Assembly (NCBI GenBank): GCA_004009845.1
Contig: RMBW01000197.1
Coordinates: 1-31,369, forward strand
Source of the DNA: Davidsoniella eucalypti
Taxonomy: Eukaryota; Ascomycota; Sordariomycetes; Microascales; Ceratocystidaceae
DNA length: 31,369 bases
Direction: 5' to 3'
Position 1 is the first letter of the stretch. Every line of letters begins with the position of its first letter. The notes beneath the pieces are model-generated. The model made no database searches. It was not told where the DNA came from and saw only the letters and a list, made by a program, of their open reading frames with translations. The translations under genes and the position numbers were made by a program. Positions 9,575 to 18,735 of this stretch are shown here, one piece after another.

Positions 9575-9752
9575 TGACACGAACTAGGTGAGGCAGTGGC
9601 AAGCAATCTAGTAGAAAGGACTTCGATTGATACCGATGAAGGAGAAAGGCTAATATCTGTTGGAATACGGCGGGAATAGGTCCCTATTTATAGCCGTTTA
9701 TCTGACTAGGTAAATACCTAGACAAATACCAACTGGGCCTTAGCCCGTGACA
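9575..9752 (-). mobile_element. full-length LTR of family A in inverted orientation
   Basis: 178 bp, TGTCACGGG to TTCGTGTCA on the minus strand. Its first 101 bp equal 9474-9574 exactly. On the right it abuts the broken gag of element B with no polypurine tract. Flanking 5-mers (ATATT, AAGAG) do not match, so this is a rearrangement joint and not a simple insertion. Confidence 0.85.
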
Positions 9753-10147
9753 AAGAGGAAGCGAAGGACACGAGCACGGGCAGCAGGCTCGGAATCGAAA
9801 CGAGCGTGGGCTGGCTCGCTATGGCCGACCAGAACAGAAAGGGAGAAACGGATGTGACCCAAGTGGTCGTGGAACGAGGACTCATGTAATGCAATTTGAG
9901 GCCCGGTTGGGAAGGGGCCGAGGAGTTTGGCGATAGCTGGCCGAGCGGATCTTCGAAACAAGGACAGATAGCACCATCCTGGGGCGCGGACCAAACGACG
10001 GGCAGAGCGGGGTAGCCTGGTGCGCTGATGACGCACGACGGGCGAACCGGCGGGGTAACGTTCCTGGCACCATCGTGCACAGCACTGACTGGTGTAACCC
10101 AGGAAGGAAAAAGCGAGAAAAAAGAGGAGAAAGTTGAGGAAAATCAT
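9753..10147 (-). pseudogene. gag: element B gag, N-terminal fragment
   Basis: From ATG 10147 the minus strand encodes MIFLNFLLFFLAFSFLGYTS, a strongly hydrophobic start. About 60 residues later comes APGWCYLSLF, then HDHLGHIRFSLSVLVGH. This matches the N-terminal part of element 1 Gag (RPGWCYLALF, HSHLGHLSF) in order and spacing, though sequences outside these blocks differ. The fragment is cut at 9753 by the inverted family-A LTR, so capsid and zinc knuckle are missing. The open frame extends a little upstream of the ATG through TTG, which I do not take as the start. Confidence 0.78.
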
Positions 10148-10319
10148 GGTGGGGGCAGACAAAATGTGAGTTTACACAACTAAATGTGAAAGACTCCTCA
10201 CAAGCGAGAGCAAACAGTAAAGCTTTTCCAAAACGCTCAAACTTTACCGTGAAAAACTCGCTACGACGCAAGAAACAAGTTCTGCAGTAACGAGAAGTCA
10301 ACTGGCTTAAGAGAAAGAG

Positions 10320-10636
10320 TTTATTCCAAACTTTGTAGTATGGTCTTGGGTGCGAAGAGAGTTATAACAAGGAGTTGTCTGAATCTGACAAAGTGAAAGC
10401 AAAGAGAGAGGGCAAGACGAATCGTGTTGAACAGTCAACAATAAGAGAATCAGGTATCTTCTTTAAAGTGTGACGATCTACGACGAGAACGAGGCTTGCA
10501 GAAGTAGAAGAGATATAGTATTTGACGAGGTTAAAGAAGATAGAGAGGGAAGAAAAGAACTAGACAAGAATAAGGAGGGGAGACGGCCTCCTTATATAGA
10601 CAAAAGTAACGGCTGTGGTAGATACCACAGCCAACA
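10320..10636 (-). mobile_element. 5' LTR of element B (inner edge approximate)
   Basis: On the minus strand it starts TGTTGGCTGTGGTATC at 10636 and carries TATATAAGG (about 10597-10589) and then CT-rich tracts, as in a fungal LTR promoter. gag of element B follows about 170 bp further on. The outer edge coincides with the point where the pol gene of element 2 begins abruptly, so element B sits inside element 2. The inner edge cannot be fixed because no second copy is present. Confidence 0.6.
10611..10632. repeat. 22-bp palindrome at the LTR edge
   Basis: GGCTGTGGTA, GA, TACCACAGCC: 10-bp perfect arms in the first bases of the element B LTR. It may bind integrase or a host factor. Confidence 0.7.
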
Positions 10637-11446
10637 AGATTGGGTCCTAGATCCTTTCAGACAGATGGTCAAACTGAACGAATCAATGCCATCCTCGAAC
10701 AATACCTCCGCGGTTACTGTAACTACCAACAAGATAACTGGACCGACTTGTTATCCCTGGCTGAATTCTCGTACAACAACACTGTCTCGTCAGCCACCAG
10801 GACCTCGCCTTTCTTCGCAAACTTTGGCTACCATCCTCGATACCAGATAAGTTTAAGACCAGAATCTGCACCCAGCCCTGTCCTACAAGATATGGCCAGT
10901 CAGCTTGATAGACTCTGCCAGTTCCTGAAACAAGAGATGCTTTGGGCTCAAGACATTATGAGCGAACAAGCAGATACCCGTCGCATTTCCCCGCCTGTCC
11001 TTAAGCCTGGAGACCGTGTGTGGCTCTTGCGAAGAAACATCTCGACCACTCGTCCATCAAACAAGCTGGATTTCAAGAAACTTGGCCCGTTCAAGATTCT
11101 TCAAAAGGTCTCGACACATGCATATAAACTCGACTTGCCTGACACTATGAAGGTTCACCCTGTTTTCCATGTTTCCTTACTTGAACCAGCCGCTTCCGAC
11201 CCGTATCCTGGCCAGATCAATCCCGCTCCGCCCCCAGTTATCGTTGATGGCGAAGAGGAATTCTTTATTGACGAGATTCTCGATGTTCGTTCCCGAGGCC
11301 GTGTAAATATCAGATGGGAATATCTTGTTAAATGGACTGGTTACTCGACACCAACCTGGACTCCGTTCGACTCCATCGAGGATACCAAAGCTTTCGATGA
11401 TTTTTTGACCCAGTATCCTGACAAACCGGGCCCCAGAAGTCGCTGA
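10637..11446 (+). pseudogene. pol: element 2 pol 3' end: integrase C-terminal half and chromodomain
   Basis: The frame begins inside the integrase at SFQTDGQTERIN, which holds the last catalytic Glu; the two upstream Asp residues are lost. It continues with EFSYNNTVSSATRTSPF and the GPY/F module (KLDFKKLGPFKI, VHPVFHVSLLEP). A chromodomain follows at about residues 205-255 of the frame (FIDEILDVR, then YLVKWTGYSTPTWTPFDSI), and the stop is at 11444-11446. This protein is clearly different from element A, so it is a second chromovirus lineage. The 5' side is cut by the LTR of element B. The rest of element 2 upstream is not found in the window. Confidence 0.9.
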
Positions 11447-11460
11447 GGACATCGACCCTT

Positions 11461-11474
11461 AAGGAGGAGGGTAC
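11461..11474 (+). promoter_or_regulatory. polypurine tract of element 2
   Basis: AAGGAGGAGGG then TAC stands directly before the LTR start TGTTATG at 11475, 14 bp behind the pol stop. Confidence 0.75.
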
Positions 11475-11834
11475 TGTTATGAAATAACACTCGCAGACTC
11501 CTACATGAGGCTTAGGCTGGATACGCAGCCTCACCTTTCGATTCGGTGGCAACAATTCCTGCATTGAGGCTAGACTTGATAAACAGCCTCACCTTTCGAT
11601 TCGGTGACAACAATTCCTGCATTGAGGCTAGACTTGATAAACAGCCTCACCTTTCGATTCGGTGGCAACAATTCCTGCATTGAGGCTAGACTTGATACAC
11701 AGCCAACACAGCATTGCCTCACTTCTGTCCGTAGACCAGATCCTTCTGTTTTCTTCCTCTCTCGGTTTAACATATATATCTTGCTTGTTTCTTCTTTTTC
11801 TGTTCTCTCCTTTCCTTTCTCCTCCAAGCTTACA
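11475..11834 (+). mobile_element. 3' LTR of element 2 (family C)
   Basis: TGTTATGAAATAACACTCGC to AAGCTTACA, about 360 bp, with a 58-bp tandem repeat inside (11551-11666). It is homologous to the solo LTR at 162-410. The 3' edge may lie a few bases further. Confidence 0.88.
11551..11702 (+). repeat. 58-bp tandem repeat in LTR C
   Basis: Full units lie at 11551-11608 and 11609-11666 (start AACAATTCCTGCATTGAGGC), with a partial unit to about 11702 and a diverged partial unit before 11550. The solo LTR at 162 has only the two partial units. Confidence 0.9.
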
Positions 11835-12457
11835 ACTCTTGGCATTTTACACAAGAAACTTTGACAACCCTTATAATCATCATCTACTTTGGCAACCCTA
11901 AAGAGGTTGAGAGACAGTCACATGATGAGTCACGTGAGGTAGTTAATGACACTAAAGAAGGTTGCTGCCTATGGCTGGGGGTTGCATTCGTCATAATCAT
12001 ATTGCAAGACTCTCTCCAGCATATCTCATTCATCGGCTTCAATAGAAGTATATATCATACATAAATGGCGCTTTATCTATCAACATAGTTTACGGATTGT
12101 TATATTTGATGCATCAGTTAGCCTAGCAGAACTTGGGCTAATTTATGTGATACCGACGATACTTGTCTCATGTTCTTTTGAGTAATTGCGCGTTTTTTCT
12201 CTTTCTTTTACTAACTGTCTATCTTAGTTGCTTGTATCTATCTGCATATGGAAGTTGCCCGTTTAGAAGCTGGCTATAAGGAATAAATATTCCGCCTGCA
12301 GTTTTGTCTTTCCAAACACCAAAATTCTTCCTATTTTGTTTTAAATGAGATTTTAACGGAATCTAGTATTGTTGTTTTATTTTTCATCTCTATTGTACTA
12401 TTATACTATCTTCCCATTTCATCATACACAAAGATAGCCAAAGCACGCTTTGGGATG
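11835..12457. other. intergenic, no gene seen
   Basis: AT-rich sequence with scattered stops. There is no recognised element. Confidence 0.5.
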
Positions 12458-12469
12458 CAGAATCGACTT

Positions 12470-12520
12470 CTTTTTTTTTTAAAATTCATTTATCTTATGG
12501 AGCTATAGAGCTATGAAGAT
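12470..12520 (-). mobile_element. ultra-short poly(A) retroposon, copy 1
   Basis: On the minus strand it reads ATCTTCATAGCTCTATAGCT, CCATAAGATAAATGAATT, then an A tail. Flanking direct repeats CAGAATCGACTT lie at 12458-12469 and 12524-12535 (12 of 12 match). Three extra bases lie between the 5' duplication and ATCTTC. Confidence 0.85.
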
Positions 12521-12544
12521 TTCCAGAATCGACTTAGAAATGAG

Positions 12545-12765
12545 CGTTTAGAGTAATGGCTTTTCATTGCTGCCGGGCAAGCCGACTACGGAAGCCGAAG
12601 CTTTCGCTGCCGCCATCAATGGCTTTGTAAATGTTCGCCAGCAGGCTTATTTACAACGGGATGTTATCTCGTAAGCATAAAAATGGCATTTACGAGCAAA
12701 ATATCAAGCGCGAGGAGGACCGCATTGAGAATTTGAAGTTGAAAGTTGTTAAGACTTGAGAGAAT
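12545..12765 (+). pseudogene. degenerate coding relic, unrecognised
   Basis: One frame reads LPGKPTTEAEAFAAAINGF and on to YLQRDVIS before a stop. A second frame then reads NIKREEDRIENLKLKVVK before another. The composition is protein-like and richer in GC than the surroundings, but interrupted. The source protein is not recognised. Confidence 0.3.
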
Positions 12766-12913
12766 CAAACGGCACTTTCGGCATAATACGACAAAAATAG
12801 TGGCAATCCTTTGTTTCGTGTACAGGTGGCCGGTCCACAAAAGTCAAGAAGAGCGAGTCCGAAATGCTACCGGCCGTTGACACGGAGGGTCCCGGACGGC
12901 TTTCGGCAGTTCC

Positions 12914-12920
12914 TTTATAA
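12914..12920 (+). promoter_or_regulatory. TATA-like element upstream of 5S rRNA
   Basis: TTATAAT lies about 25-30 bp before the 5S start. An upstream TATA-like box is known for pol III genes of several fungi. Confidence 0.4.
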
Positions 12921-12944
12921 TGCCTTCTAAGCCCCAAATTCTCA

Positions 12945-13063
12945 ACATACGACCACAGCTGATAGAAAGCACGGGATCCCGTCCGCTCTCCCCTAGTTAA
13001 ACTATCAAGCGCTCGATCAGTACTACGGTGGGTGACCACGTGGGAATACCGGGTGTTGTATGT
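12945..13063 (+). rRNA. 5S ribosomal RNA
   Basis: 119 nt, the usual 5S length. The ends ACATACGACC and GTTGTATGT pair as helix I. Conserved internal parts are visible: GATCCCGTCCGCTC and the box C promoter region CAGTACTACGGTGGGTGACC. A run of five T (13065-13069) follows as pol III terminator. It stands alone, away from any rDNA unit. Variations such as CCCCTAGTTAAAC for the more usual loop sequence leave open whether it is an active gene or a recent pseudogene. TFIIIA and TFIIIC would direct its transcription. Confidence 0.9.
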
Positions 13064-13064
13064 C

Positions 13065-13069
13065 TTTTT
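13065..13069 (+). terminator. pol III terminator of 5S rRNA
   Basis: A T5 run two bases behind the mature 3' end. Confidence 0.75.
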
Positions 13070-13308
13070 GGTCTTTGTGCACCTTTTTTGCTGTAGTTTT
13101 CCCTAATTCTTACGTCATATCCATGACGCTGCATACAACCTCCGTACTTTGAGTTCACGGTACACCCCCCTCGTCTAAAGACGAACTTTTCCACGAACTT
13201 TTCCACTTCGTCGTGGATTTTTAAGAGCGACCAGCACATATTCCCAACGCTGCTGTCCATTCTCGCTTTCTTTTTTTGACCTTTGTCATTTTTGATGCAC
13301 CCAAATTG

Positions 13309-14100
13309 ATGAATAGTCCTATCTTACTGGCTGACAATAAAATTATTTCTTCAATAACCTTAACAGCCGACATTTGCACTATCTAAAGAACTATACTTCA
13401 GTGACTGATTATACAATCATTTCCCAATCGCCTAGTTTGCAGTTGTGACTTATCCATAACTCTGTTAATTAACCAATCTACTCTTCTCTTGATACTCAAT
13501 AACACAACCCAGCGTTTATTAAATCTTTTCTAACAACCTACTGCTAATGTTTGGCCTCTACAATCTTTGACCTTAATGCTAGCATCACGTTAGAAGTTCT
13601 ACCATCGCCTATATTCCTGCCCATATTTATACGTCTTACATTATGACATTTCCCTTGCAATGCAACATTACTTTATAACTACGTACATAACTTACTGTAA
13701 GCCATTGATCATTGCTGATTTTACTACTACCATTCTTCTTACTTGTCTATGTAGAACATTCTCTCAATAATCTTGGTCTTTGCTCTTATATTTTAGCCAC
13801 GATCTCAACTTGCTTTGTAACTCGGGAACCATTCAGTGATCAATATATCCTGCAGATATCACAGAAAGTGATTACTATGTAAGTTCAGTATTAAAATACC
13901 AACTGCGCCAGTTGCAACCACCTCACTTGTTTTTTTCTCAATCATGTGAGCGCTAAATCCCAACCACCTAATGTCATGCTGTTCTAATGGTATAAGTACC
14001 TAAAGCTGTTCATAATTTAAAATGCTATATTAGTGTTGTCGTTCTTCTTACAACTAAAGAACCTAACTGAAATACGTAACTAGTAATACTTACATAGTTA
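13309..14100. repeat. long dispersed repeat, copy B (3' part)
   Basis: It aligns with 3500-4250 of copy A in the same direction; for example CTTCAGTGACTGATTATACA and the following 20 bp are identical. Identity is clearly lower than between copies A and C. Non-coding. Confidence 0.75.
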
Positions 14101-14720
14101 TACTATCTTTATCCTCCTCTCCCTTTGGGTAGTTCTTGATCTTGTTCTATTGTCCTTTTTTCGTGAATTGCCATACTGTGCCCCTCTTTGAGCTATAAAA
14201 AACTGACTATAGCTTTTTAAGTACATATTTCTAACCTTCCTCATTGCTTGTAAGAAGTAGCATTTGGGATGTTAACTGAAGCTTTACATCATCATCGTGA
14301 CTTAAGCCAGCACAATTGTAGACTAAACTTGCTCACAATTTGATGTTTGTCTAATTTAATGGCCCAATATACTTACATGATACCTTTCTTCTTAGTTAAC
14401 ATATTATACTATCTTATTCTCTATTCACGTCAACTATGATTTGACAAGGATCTTATTTTTCTACTCATACTACATCTATTCTGTAATAAACCTATCGAGT
14501 AATACGCTTTTCAATTTCTTTTCTAAACTCAACTCACTCTATCACATCACAATCAAGCAATCTCTATTTCATACCATGTCTATAATGATTGTCTGTCTTA
14601 GTTTATAACATACACTAGCCTGTTAATTAACTATGCTACCCTATTTAAATGCCCCAATCCTGTCTATCTTTCATGCCACTGACGCATTTATGTCATAGCA
14701 CCAATATTTATACCTTATCT
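14101..14720. other. AT-rich intergenic, no gene seen
   Basis: No open frame of protein-like composition and no recognised repeat. Confidence 0.45.
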
Positions 14721-14729
14721 CAAGTGATG

Positions 14730-15160
14730 AGAAGGGCAGAACAGGGGCAGGTTGAGCAGTCCTTTATGGCGGTATCAAACTCTGTGAAGGTCTAGGTTCA
14801 TGTGGCGCTGATGCAGAGGCTATTGCTGTAGACAATGTAGTCCAAGCGGCCATCAAGCATACTCCTCCCGATGTAGGCAGTCTGTATCTGTCAGGGGCTA
14901 AGGCCCAGTTGTCTTCTCTTCCTAGATTGTTCGCCGTTGTCCCTCCTAGTTCGTGTCAGTATCTGTGCCTTGACAATTTGGGTGTTGCACAACGCATCTC
15001 CAATAGGGCTGGTAAGAATGGAACCTCTCAAGAGGCCGTCAACAAGATCCGAAACTTACTCCATGAGTGGAAAGGAGGCTGAGCGTGTATAACTAGCAGT
15101 CGGTGGCATCAGATGGGTCCCAGGACACACTAATGTTGCTGTGGCAATCTTAATATATAC
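14730..15160 (+). pseudogene. LINE RNase H relic, interrupted by an LTR
   Basis: Reading from 14735 gives TGAG, a stop, AVLYGGIKLCEGLG, then ADAEAIAV. After removal of the inserted LTR and one target duplication the frame goes on: SLYLCLDNLGVAQRI, GTSQEAVNKIRNLLHEWKGG. Further on, in a broken frame, comes WVPGHTNVA. These are the RNase H blocks (Glu in AEA, Asp in LDN, the VPGH motif) of Tad-type fungal LINEs. In the GAGxAV block the stop TGA stands where Trp is usual, as from a G-to-A change. No reverse transcriptase or endonuclease remains, so it is a dead fragment. It shows that LINEs of this group existed here. Confidence 0.75.
14889..14958 (+). mobile_element. 70-bp family-A LTR derivative with 5-bp target duplication
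   Basis: TGTCAGGGGCTAAGGCCC to CCTAGTTCGTGTCA, flanked by GTATC at 14884-14888 and 14959-14963. Ends match the 178-bp LTR at 9575-9752; about 108 bp of the middle, including the TATA core, are missing. It splits the RNase H relic. Confidence 0.88.
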
Positions 15161-15247
15161 CATACTAAATATTGTCCATCTTGATGAAGATTTGTCTTTG
15201 TAGTTGAATTGTCGTGTAGAAATTTATCACGGCCAGAATTAGGTCTA

Positions 15248-15470
15248 GTATGGAGCTATAGAGCTATAGAGCTATGAAAATGCAAGTGTTGGGCATATAT
15301 GTATGTAGATAAACTCCATTCTAAAAATCTAATTTAAATCTTCATAGCTCTATAGCTCCATAAGATAAATTCCAAACAAAATTCCAAAACAAATTCTGAT
15401 TTGCAATGTTAAAGCACCTGTTCAATAGAGCTATAGAGCTATGAAAATGCAAGCATTGGGCATATATACA
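15248..15470. repeat. cluster of three AGCTCTATAGCTC hairpin-type repeats
   Basis: 15250-15280 (minus, with one extra CTATAG unit), 15340-15372 (plus, ATCTTCATAGCTC to CCATAAGATAAATTCC) and 15425-15450 (minus). The first and third continue into the same flank, TGAAAATGCAAG, a two-base variable site, TTGGGCATATAT, giving a repeated segment of about 45 bp. No poly(A) tails or clear target duplications are seen. Confidence 0.75.
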
Positions 15471-15544
15471 TTATATACCAAAAGCTTTCAAAATGTATTC
15501 AAAACCCACAGAAAATATGTAAACGTGTAACCGAAACCTCCCAA

Positions 15545-15690
15545 AAGAAAAAACGAGAACATAAACGCCAGCCTTCCTCTGCTAAAGCCAGAGCATCAGC
15601 TGCCGGCATGATCGTTTCAATGGTCTTACCATTATCGATGTTGAAGATATCAACATCAGACTCAGCCAGAGCGCACCATCATATAAGATT
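15545..15690 (-). pseudogene. short coding-like relic, unrecognised
   Basis: The minus strand reads ALAESDVDIFNIDNGKTIET, then IMPAADALALAEEGWRL, over about 120 bases without a stop. This is protein-like in an otherwise stop-rich region. No family is recognised. Confidence 0.25.
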
Positions 15691-15699
15691 GATGAGGAA

Positions 15700-17540
15700 T
15701 ATAATGGATGTTGTATTCTGTATTAAAGAAAATTGAAACAAAAACTATCTTGATATCTCGATTGAAAATGTCCTTGTAGTACAAAAGAAATAAGGAATAT
15801 ATGGCACTTTACCAGCTAGCAGCTTTCGAAGACTAAGTGAGCACATAATATTTTATGGGACTAGGGCTAAGTACCACCTTGACCCTTTTGATGGCCAATT
15901 TTTATTGTGATATCAAACTTCTAATTTCCAACATAAACGAAATGTTGCACAATGAGTTCAACCCAATTCGAAACGCTCTGATTCTTAAAAGTTATATCCT
16001 TCCTAATATTATTGAGAAAGACTAAAAAGGCAATACAAGAATCTACAAAAATTCAAGTAACAGAAATAGTCCTTGCACTGACTTGGAGTTTTTGTTGCCC
16101 CTAATGCCGCCATTCTGGGTCGATACACCACAAGAACAGAAATTCACGCTATTATATTTAATGATGGAAGGCTGTATCAAGACTTAACTAGCTATGGAAT
16201 TAGGTACACAAGAAGGTAAAGCTACAAGACAGTACTGAGTTCCAGAGAGCTATGACATATCGACTCTGATAAGCTAGCAAATGTGTTCGAGAAAACCTGT
16301 AGTTTTATCGTTTAGGAAGGCCTAAGAACTTACTAAAAAGACTTTGTTTGATTGTGTTGTTGGTAGTTTAAAGTCGTCTTTGATTTTTGACTTCATCGGA
16401 CTGCAAGAGTGGAAGTTCAATTTGAGAGAGTGAACAATTAAATGGGAATGTACTGACAGACTAGAATTTATAGCAATTTTTGACTGGACGCTTCAGAGCT
16501 AGATTAATGATTATCTATGAGAGATGTCTGTTCTTAATTATATAGCCAGACCTGAGAAGCCCAATATGTTCATTCTAGGTTCTCAAGCTGTGTACTAAGG
16601 TCTAGCCAGCAATACTTTCTCTTACATTGATGTCCCGAATGAGTTGTGTAGTGTATAACAAGTGCAACATGCTCTGTGTATATAGAGTGACTCTTATTTT
16701 TAGTGGAGGTAGTCGTGTTAAAGTGTAATATAACACGAAATATAATACTCTTTCAATCTTGTGTCTAAATTGTTACCTCCAATGTCAATTTGGGTAAAAG
16801 GACAGAAAAGGTTCAAGGCCTGTTTTGGTAGTATTTTGGCAGCTAAGTAAGTGACTTTAGTTGACTTGCTGAACAATTTTCAGTTTTCAATACTGTATCT
16901 TCCGAGCTACAAGTTCCTTTTGCCTTTGTATTTCCTTTTCCTTTCCACTAGTTGTGACAAAGATTTACCGTAGGCTCTTACTGGTTACGTCCTCCCAAGA
17001 AGCGGGGGCGTAGCCATATTGTATGTCTTTATTTCAAGAATAGTATATTTATTGACCAGCAAAACCAGTTGTTGTGATTTGATAAGACGCCATGTCAGAG
17101 AACGATGCGCTAGGGTTAGTTAGTGATTGCCAAACACAGCAAACTCAACCGGCCTTGATGGTTGACGAATATGTCATATTTAATCGGCAAACAGGGTGCC
17201 AAATCTTGTACTATATAAAATACATGCACTTACTTGTCTACGGGATATATCTTTACCAACTTACAAACCTAGTATGATTATGGTATAAATGAAACGACAG
17301 GCCATCATGGGGTCAGGTGATTGTAAATGAGAACATATATAATATTAAAAACCAAAAACGACAAAATAGGATTTGAGCCAAGTAGACGCAAGTCAAAACC
17401 TTGGGGAGATCAAGCTTGACTGGAAGACTAGGCTATGATATAAAAATGCGAAACTATGAAGAGCACAGAGGCTATATGATATGGTAAATGCCTGTGTAGC
17501 ACCATTTCTAACTCCAACAGCTTGACATTGCTAGCTATGA
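15700..17540. other. AT-rich intergenic, no gene seen
   Basis: Stops in all frames; a 61-codon frame at 17092-17277 has no recognisable content. I find no TIR, LTR or RNA gene. Confidence 0.45.
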
Positions 17541-17545
17541 AAACT

Positions 17546-18298
17546 TTATTCACTGAGCCGAAGTCTTTGAGCCATCCATTTGTAGTAGGCCAGGTCGTTG
17601 TAATTGTAGTCAAATTTGTCTCCCGCTCTGCCCATCCAGGTGTCGGAGAACAACCCAATATTTTCATCAGAAATCAGATCGGAAGTGGTTTTACCACCCC
17701 AAGTCACACTGTAAAGGTAAAGTTAGTACGTACTGTCATACAAACTCAAAACTATAAGGGCAGATAATCAGACTTACCGCATTGCAGAGCTAGCACTATA
17801 ACTGGCTTGAGCCAAGTACCAGGTGTCATCACTATTCCTCTGGAGGACTTGGTAGTAGGTACCACTGAAGCTGTTTTCGTCCATATCAACAGTGCCAACA
17901 AGTAGAGCAACGTTGTTGCAACCGGTCTCCTTAACAATGCTAGCAATCACAGGGTGATGGGCCTGGTAACCTTCGCCGACCACTGTACATAACCTAAAGT
18001 AGTATGACTTTCCATGACCAAACTCAAAAGGGGAAGCAGCATATACCGAATCATAGTTAGATCCACGAGAAAATAGGTCAGGGTGGTCCTTGGCACTGAA
18101 AGTTATCTCCTCCTCTTGACCATCTTCAGACACAGCATTTGTCTTGATGTTGAAGGTGATGTCTTCCAGAGGAACTACTTCATTGGTGCGCGCCTGAATA
18201 TCTACAGGAAGATTTTCAAGGCTCGGGTTCACGGGCACGGTCGGAACAACAGCGCCGGAGGCCAGAGCACAGAGAGCGAGGACACTGACGAATCCCAT
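17546..18298 (-). CDS. secreted protein of unknown function, two exons
   Basis: Exon 1 is 18298-17778 and exon 2 is 17708-17546. The intron (17777-17709, 69 bp) has GTAAGT, a perfect TACTAAC and a CAG acceptor, and splicing joins CG to T and keeps the frame, for 227 residues. The start MGFVSVLALCALASGAVVP is a signal peptide, so the product is probably secreted. Motifs include YYFRLCTVVGEGYQAHHPVI, ETGCNNVALLVGTVDMDENS and, in exon 2, FSDTWMGRAGDKFDYNYND. Two Cys remain in the mature part (in LCTVV and TGCNN) and could form a disulfide. I do not recognise the family. The gene is intact, with a CT-rich leader and a TATAAGT box about 165 bp upstream, and stands alone among transposons. Confidence 0.85.
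17709..17777 (-). other. spliceosomal intron of the secreted-protein gene
   Basis: GTAAGTC donor, TACTAAC branch site about 15 nt before the acceptor, TTTACAG acceptor; removal keeps the frame. Confidence 0.88.
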
Positions 18299-18462
18299 GG
18301 TGATAGAGCGAGAAGATAAGATGATGAAGGGATGATACTATAGAGTTGGCAGAGCTGTATCAAGGATAGTAAGAGTGGAGAGAGAGAGAGGTGAGGGTGA
18401 TGGTGAAGGTGGTAAGAGTAAGATCCAAAATAGTGAGTAAACGAACGGACATGTCGTGATAC

Positions 18463-18469
18463 TTATATC
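18463..18469 (-). promoter_or_regulatory. TATA-like box of the secreted-protein gene
   Basis: Minus strand ATATAAGT, followed downstream by long CT runs (18360-18400), the usual fungal core-promoter order. Confidence 0.4.
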
Positions 18470-18735
18470 TTGTTTCTTAGGCTGAGGCGAGTCTTCTTTT
18501 TGTCTACATCATCTCCCCTTCTTCTCTAGAGCCCTCTATGTGCTGATGCACGATGTAAAAAATCCCGATATACATATCACCACGTACCCAACCAAAGACG
18601 TAATACGTAGATGAAAGCACAGGCACATTAGGCCTTTCAACAAGGATAATTGTATCTACATGTAGAGCGACGCTATGGTCTATATTAGAGAAGCTTGGGG
18701 TCTTTATAGGCCATGAGCCAAGTAACTACTATATA

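Larger units (their letters stand above)
9474..9752. repeat. perfect 101-bp inverted repeat with 77-bp centre
   Basis: 9474-9574 and 9652-9752 are exact reverse complements by direct reading. The centre 9575-9651 is the remainder of the inverted LTR. DNA or RNA of this stretch could fold into one long hairpin. Confidence 0.9.

Noticed and set aside
12749..13260. Two minus-strand open frames across 12749-13260
   Set aside because: They overlap the 5S rRNA gene and its flank and have no protein-like pattern.
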